Origin: an uncultured Collinsella sp.
GTDB lineage: Bacteria > Actinomycetota > Coriobacteriia > Coriobacteriales > Coriobacteriaceae
Reading direction: 5' to 3'
Assembly: GCA_902494375.1 (NCBI GenBank)
Contig: CABUTL010000032.1
Span: 1 to 9,274 of the forward strand
DNA length: 9,274 nucleotides
Shown here: piece by piece, positions 6,253 to 9,274 of the stretch
Numbering within the stretch: the stretch's first letter is position 1
Layout of the letters: every line of letters starts with the position of its first letter
Program-made: the position numbers and the translations under genes
Notes under the pieces: generated by a model
Seen by the model: the letters and a program-made list of their open reading frames with translations, nothing else
What the model was told of the DNA's origin: nothing
Database searches by the model: none

Positions 6253-7167
6253 ATGCAGATCAACAAGGTCGCCTTTATCGGCAAGGGCGGCGTCGGCCTG
6301 CTCTACGGCAGCATGATTGCCAAGGCCCTCGGCAACGACGCCGTCGAATACGTCATGGACGACGCTCGCTTTGAGCGCCATGCGAACGACGCGCTCACCG
6401 TCAACGGCAAGCCCTGCGATCTCACGTCCGTCCGCGCCAGCGAGGCGACACCCGCCGATCTGGTCATCCTGACGGTCAAGACCACCGGTCTCGACCAAGC
6501 ACTCAAGACTATGGAGCGTGTCGTGGGACCCAACACGCTCATCGCCTCGCTGTGCAACGGCATTACGAGCGAGCAAAAGATTGCCGAACGCTTTGGCTGG
6601 GAGCATACCGTTCTTGGTATCTGCCAGGGCATGGACGCCGTGTTCCTCAACGGCGCGCTCACCTTTACCAATGCGGGCGAGATTCGCTTTGGCGCGGCAG
6701 CGGGCACCGACCCCGCGACTGTCGCCGCTATCGACGAGCTCTATACGCGCTGCGGCATCGCCCATACCGTCGAGGACGACATCGCCCACCGCATGTGGGC
6801 CAAACTCATGCTCAACGACGGCATCAACCAGACCTGCATGGCCTACGGCGGGACCTACGGAAGCGCCACGGAGCCGGGCTCCGAGCAGCGCCGCTGTTTT
6901 GTCTCCGCCATGCGCGAGACGTTTGCGGTTGCCAACGCCGAGGGCGTTGAGCTGACCGAGGCAGACCTGACGCAAATGGTGCACCTCATCGAGGGAATCG
7001 ACCCCACCGGTATGCCCTCGATGGCTCAAGACCGTATCGCACAACGAAAAACCGAAGTCGAGGAGTTCGCGGGCACCATTTGCCGCCTGGCCGCCAAACA
7101 CGATATCCAAGTGCCGCAAAACGATTGGCTCTACCAGAGGATTCGCGAAATAGAAGGCAGCTGGTAG
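6253..7167 (+). CDS. panE: 2-dehydropantoate 2-reductase family protein (ApbA/PanE)
   Basis: A cytoplasmic NADPH-dependent reductase; the family enzyme converts ketopantoate to pantoate for coenzyme A synthesis. Two ATGs are possible. I prefer 6253 (304 aa) over 6244 because GGGGAG (6238-6243) is 9 nt before the former but touches the latter. The Rossmann motif is GKGGVGLLYG (10-19), close to GxGxxG. Landmarks follow in order: LTVKTTGLDQAL (73-84), CNGI (101-104), HRMWAKLMLND with catalytic-type Lys184 and Asn188, then MPSMAQD (254-260) and QRKTE. Ser256 and Glu268 keep the 12-residue spacing of E. coli PanE Ser244 and Glu256. Paralogues with other 2-oxoacid substrates share this fold, so the pantoate role is likely but not certain. 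It stands alone between two terminators. Confidence 0.88.
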   Translation: MQINKVAFIGKGGVGLLYGSMIAKALGNDAVEYVMDDARFERHANDALTVNGKPCDLTSVRASEATPADLVILTVKTTGLDQALKTMERVVGPNTLIASLCNGITSEQKIAERFGWEHTVLGICQGMDAVFLNGALTFTNAGEIRFGAAAGTDPATVAAIDELYTRCGIAHTVEDDIAHRMWAKLMLNDGINQTCMAYGGTYGSATEPGSEQRRCFVSAMRETFAVANAEGVELTEADLTQMVHLIEGIDPTGMPSMAQDRIAQRKTEVEEFAGTICRLAAKHDIQVPQNDWLYQRIREIEGSW

Positions 7168-7202
7168 TGCTCGGCATACTGCAGCCAACAGATCCAATGG
7201 TA

Positions 7203-7245
7203 AAGCCGCCGCAAGGGGCACTCCCCTCGCGGCGGCTTCCTTTTT
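7203..7245 (+). terminator. Strong intrinsic terminator of panE
   Basis: AAGCCGCCGC (7203-7212) pairs with GCGGCGGCTT (7229-7238). Inside this, AGGGG pairs with CCCCT around the 4-nt loop CACT, after one A-C mismatch. The total stem is 15 bp, followed by CC and TTTTT (7241-7245). It lies 35 nt after the panE stop, in the convergent gap with the minus-strand gene at 7277. In the minus direction only three T follow, so it would work less well there. Confidence 0.9.
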
Positions 7246-7276
7246 CATCTTTGACCAAAAATCAGCTTCACAACGG

Positions 7277-7483
7277 TTAGAGCTGCGACTCCGACGCCTG
7301 GCCCTCATCGTCGCGACAAAGGGCTACACCCGCACTTCCCAGCAGCGTGGCCGCGATCAGCGCGCCGACCACGATAGGAGCAGCCCCGCATGTCCCCTGA
7401 ATGCCCGCGACGAGCGCGGCCGTGGGACCAAGGCAGCCAAGCATCAACGCGACGGCGGCAACGGCAATATCTCGAGCATTCAC
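7277..7483 (-). CDS. Small two-helix membrane protein, unknown function
   Basis: A 68-aa product. The GTG start at 7483 is preceded by GGAGGAAG (7491-7498), with AGGAAG 7 nt from the start. Two hydrophobic segments are visible, about residues 5-28 (IAVAAVALMLGCLGPTAALV) and 35-56 (the APIVVGALIAATLL region), joined by a short Gly/Cys turn (GIQGTCG). The tail is acidic and polar (CRDDEGQASESQL). There is no lipobox or recognisable family motif. The good ribosome site and clean helical hairpin support a real gene. It stands alone, convergent with panE and downstream of the secreted-protein gene. The function is not recognisable. Confidence 0.65.
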   Translation of the reverse strand: MNARDIAVAAVALMLGCLGPTAALVAGIQGTCGAAPIVVGALIAATLLGSAGVALCRDDEGQASESQL

Positions 7484-7500
7484 AAGACCACTTCCTCCAA

Positions 7501-7519
7501 GAGAAAGACCTTATTTCTC
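7501..7519 (-). promoter_or_regulatory. Hairpin just upstream of the small membrane-protein RBS
   Basis: GAGAAA and TTTCTC form a 6-bp stem with a 7-nt loop, ending 2 nt before the GGAGG of the 7483 gene in transcription order. It could modulate ribosome access or be chance. The rest of the 187-nt gap 7484-7670 shows no gene, no convincing promoter and only a perfect 8-bp palindrome, GGACGTCC (7601-7608). Confidence 0.25.
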
Positions 7520-7670
7520 AAGAACCAGTGTGCCCCGCATCCATACGCCCAGCGTACCGCCACGGTAAGGGCTCTGTTAACTCAAACGCATACATAGAAC
7601 GGACGTCCTTACGTTGCCCCTAAAGCTCGGTAAAGACGCCCGTCCGCCAAATATCCGTGATGCAGAAAAA

Positions 7671-8444
7671 TTACCAACCGGTGTAGTAGTCGGTGGTTCC
7701 GGCAGCGCAGCCGGAGTCATAGACCTTGCAATCACCCTTGGAGCCCGTAAAGGTCGAGCCCTGGGCCATATCGCCCGCGGCAACAACGTAATAGCCGTCG
7801 GAATCGCGCCAGAAGCCCTCAGAATCCTGAGTCCATTCGCCCGTGCGATAGTGATAAAGCACATTGCTGCTGTAATAGGTCTCGCGGCGCCCGTTGTAGT
7901 TATTGACACCCGCAGAGCGCGTCAGGCCCGACCCGTTCGCGTAGGACGCGGCAGACGCGTAGGACGGAGTGTAACCGGCGTTGTAGTACGAAGCCTGGGC
8001 GACCTCGGCAGCCTCCGCCTCGGCGGCAGCCTCGAGCGCTTCGCGCTTGGCATCCTCAAGCGCAATGCGCAGCTCATCGAGCTCGGTCGACTTGGCGTCG
8101 ACCTCCCCCATCGTCAACAGGCTATCCGCGCCGTCGATGCAACCCTGCAGCACAGCGCGCTCGTCATCGGTGGCATAGTCACCGTACATGTTCATGATGA
8201 TCTGAGCGCGCATCTCCAGGGAATCGCGCTTGGCCTCCATCGAGGCGTTCCACTCCTGCATAGAGCCATAACCGTCGCTGCGGTAGTCGACGGGCTGCAC
8301 CAGCGTCGCTTCGGACGGCGTAGGTCCAACCGTATCGGATAGTGTTGCCGCGTGGGCATCAGTTGCGCCGGCGCCCGCCAAAAGTGCCACGGTCAGAGCG
8401 GCGGAAAGGGCGGCGGCTTTCGGTTTTCGTGAATCGATCCTCAT
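7671..8444 (-). CDS. Secreted coiled-coil protein with a cysteine-containing C-terminal domain
   Basis: A 257-aa exported protein. I chose the ATG at 8444, with GGAGG (8456-8460) 11 nt upstream, because it begins a typical Sec signal: MRIDSRKPK, a hydrophobic core at about 10-27, then the cleavage motif AHA at 30-32. Longer starts up to 8750 would put non-coding-looking sequence ahead of the signal. The middle (about 50-150) is helical and charged, ending in an Ala/Glu-rich coiled-coil stretch (ELDELRIALEDAKREALEAA and following). The C-terminal 75 residues (NGRRETYYSSNVLYHYRTGE onward) contain paired Trp/Tyr repeats, YYVVAAGD, Cys239, Cys246 and the ending KVYDSGCAAGTTDYYTGW. I recall this ending on many Coriobacteriia envelope proteins; it resembles small beta-barrel (3D/RlpA-like) domains. 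There is no sortase motif. It probably acts at or on the cell wall, which is inference. Confidence 0.85.
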   Translation of the reverse strand: MRIDSRKPKAAALSAALTVALLAGAGATDAHAATLSDTVGPTPSEATLVQPVDYRSDGYGSMQEWNASMEAKRDSLEMRAQIIMNMYGDYATDDERAVLQGCIDGADSLLTMGEVDAKSTELDELRIALEDAKREALEAAAEAEAAEVAQASYYNAGYTPSYASAASYANGSGLTRSAGVNNYNGRRETYYSSNVLYHYRTGEWTQDSEGFWRDSDGYYVVAAGDMAQGSTFTGSKGDCKVYDSGCAAGTTDYYTGW

Positions 8445-8538
8445 GTAGCTGGAAACCTCCGTAGTGCGTTTTTGCTGCGTTTGAGCTGCGTGTGATTCGA
8501 TCGCGCTGCATAGTACCCCGAGCAAATCGCGACCTGCG

Positions 8539-8574
8539 GTTTTACTCAAAAGGCGCACGTCAATTGCGTAAAAC
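8539..8574. repeat. Spaced 7-bp inverted repeat upstream of the secreted-protein gene
   Basis: GTTTTAC (8539-8545) and GTAAAAC (8568-8574) are exact reverse complements separated by 22 nt, about two helical turns, in an AT-rich patch of the leader/promoter region. The arrangement would suit a dimeric DNA-binding protein, but short repeats of this kind can arise by chance. Confidence 0.25.
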
Positions 8575-8610
8575 TCACATCCTCTCAACAGGAGTTTTCC
8601 ACAACTCAAA

Positions 8611-8656
8611 TGCATAAAGCGTGTCAAAAACCCTGTTTTTGCACCCGCTCTATGCA
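8611..8656. repeat. Nested palindrome beside the metY terminator
   Basis: Outer arms TGCATAAAGCG (8611-8621) and CGCTCTATGCA (8646-8656) match at 10 of 11 positions; the eleventh is G-U in minus-strand RNA. Inside, CAAAAAC (8625-8631) and GTTTTTG (8635-8641) form a perfect 7-bp stem with a 3-nt loop. It begins where the terminator T-tract starts. It may be a back-up hairpin behind the terminator or part of the control region of the next gene. Confidence 0.5.
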
Positions 8657-8696
8657 AAAAAGGCGCCTGTGCAACCATTGTTCGCACAGGCGCCTT
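8656..8696 (-). terminator. Strong intrinsic terminator of metY
   Basis: On the minus strand AAGGCGCCTGTGC pairs perfectly with GCACAGGCGCCTT (13 bp, plus-strand arms 8684-8696 and 8660-8672) around an 11-nt loop, followed by a T6 tract (8656-8661). It starts 60 nt after the metY stop. In the plus direction no T-run follows, so it serves the minus-strand gene. Confidence 0.92.
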
Positions 8697-8756
8697 GAGC
8701 AGGCATTTTATGCAGTTATACCTATCGAGTCGCAAGGGGTCCTTGCACAAGTCGCC

Positions 8757-9274
8757 TTACTCGTCCAGCGCGGCGAAGGCCTGCTTCAGATCCCAAATGA
8801 TATCCTCGGCGTTCTCGGTACCGATGGAAAGACGGATCGTGGAGGGCGTGATGTTCTGCTCGGCGAGCTCCTCGGCAGAGAGCTGGGAGTGCGTGGTGGT
8901 AGCCGGGTGCACGACGAGCGACTTGACGTCGGCCACGTTGGCAAGCAGCGAGAACACCTGCAGATGATCGATGAACTTCCAAGCCGCCTCCTGGCCACCC
9001 TTAATCTCAAAGGTAAAGATCGAGGCACCACCGTTGGGGAAGTACTTCTGATAGAGCTCGTGATCGGGGTGCTCGGACAGGCTCGGGTGGTTCACCTTGG
9101 CGACATGGCTATCACCAGCCAGGAACTCAACGACCTTCTTGGTGTTCTCGACATGACGGTCAACGCGCAGCGACAGAGTCTCGGTGCCCTGGAGCAGGAC
9201 CCAGGCGTTGAACGGGCTGATGCAGGCGCCCTCGTCACGCAGCAAGATAGCGCGGACATAGGTCGCGAAGGCGG
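8757..9274 (-). CDS. metY: O-acetylhomoserine sulfhydrylase, C-terminal part (5' end off window)
   Basis: The last 172 codons of a PLP-dependent enzyme of the Cys/Met metabolism family, which makes homocysteine from O-acetylhomoserine and sulfide in methionine synthesis. The frame is open to the right edge; translation there reads FATYVRAILLRDEGACISPF, so the TTG at 9245 is internal and not a start. Family landmarks are SPFNAWVLLQGTETLSLRVD, NHPSL, the FTFEIKGG strand, and VKSLVVHPATTTHSQLS, the conserved Ser/Thr-His stretch near the substrate pocket. The long segment between NHPSL and FTFEIKGG (PDHELYQKYFPNGGAS) fits the MetY branch better than cystathionine gamma-synthase. The PLP lysine lies beyond the window. 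It ends in TAA at 8757-8759, followed by a strong terminator. Confidence 0.92.
   Translation of the reverse strand, partial: AFATYVRAILLRDEGACISPFNAWVLLQGTETLSLRVDRHVENTKKVVEFLAGDSHVAKVNHPSLSEHPDHELYQKYFPNGGASIFTFEIKGGQEAAWKFIDHLQVFSLLANVADVKSLVVHPATTTHSQLSAEELAEQNITPSTIRLSIGTENAEDIIWDLKQAFAALDE

Larger units (their letters stand above)
8445..8756. other. 312-nt intergenic region between metY and the secreted-protein gene
   Basis: No coding frame is supported here. It holds the metY terminator (8656-8696), an adjoining nested palindrome (8611-8656), and a spaced inverted repeat (8539-8574). It must also contain the promoter of the secreted-protein gene, but no pair of hexamers on the minus strand is convincing. 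TTGACA occurs at 8622-8627 and TTGACG at 8559-8564, neither with a good -10 at the right distance. Confidence 0.6.

Noticed and set aside
6232..7308. A 358-aa minus-strand frame opposite panE
   Set aside because: It is antisense to a gene with intact catalytic residues and runs through the strong panE terminator. Its composition is that of an antisense shadow.
7390..7623. A 77-aa plus-strand frame over the small membrane-protein gene and its upstream gap
   Set aside because: It has no ribosome site and a low-complexity Arg/Gln/Ser composition. It conflicts with the better-supported 68-aa gene.
7614..8342. A 242-aa plus-strand frame opposite the secreted-protein gene
   Set aside because: The opposite strand encodes a signal peptide and a conserved C-terminal module. 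The plus frame has no motif and no good ribosome site.

Overview
The window is about 60% GC, dense with genes, and bacterial. The best guess is a gut Coriobacteriia member, probably Collinsella-like. This rests on the overall coding style and on the C-terminal domain of the secreted protein at 7671-8444, a type I associate with that class. The assignment is inference from memory, not a database result.

Layout from left to right. (1) 1-2391, minus strand: an amino-acid ABC uptake system. A family-3 solute-binding lipoprotein (1445-2305) with a good sigma-70-type promoter is followed by a permease (1327 to beyond base 1). The permease carries an unusual secreted N-terminal domain. A hairpin lies between the two genes; it may let the binding protein be made in excess over the permease. 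(2) 2453-5772, minus strand: three co-directional genes, transcribed in the order aldo/keto reductase with two 4Fe-4S motifs, Gfo/Idh/MocA-type oxidoreductase, endonuclease IV (nfo). Both junctions in this trio hold a copy of the same 78-bp palindromic element (3338-3415 and 4504-4581). (3) 5935-7245, plus strand: a 64-codon ORF resembling only the C-terminal end of cyclase/kynurenine-formamidase-type hydrolases, a terminator, a ketopantoate-reductase-family gene (panE-like), and a strong terminator. (4) 7277-8444, minus strand: a small two-helix membrane protein and a secreted coiled-coil protein with a conserved C-terminal domain. (5) 8656 to the right edge, minus strand: the 3' part of an O-acetylhomoserine sulfhydrylase (metY) gene with a strong terminator.

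Most genes are ordinary metabolism, transport or repair. The most interesting signal is the paired element in region 2. Its two copies align without gaps over 78 bp. The 13-nt boxes are conserved, while the adjoining stem sequence has changed on both arms so that pairing is kept. The paired non-Watson-Crick positions are G-U on the strand in which the flanking genes are transcribed. Both copies end a few bases before a Shine-Dalgarno sequence, and neither has a U-tract. This suggests a structured RNA element in mRNA leaders or intercistronic regions. A DNA-level repeat family (REP/MITE-like) is the main alternative. Secondary points of interest are the permease ectodomain, the orphan cyclase-tail ORF and the overlapping hairpins in front of panE.
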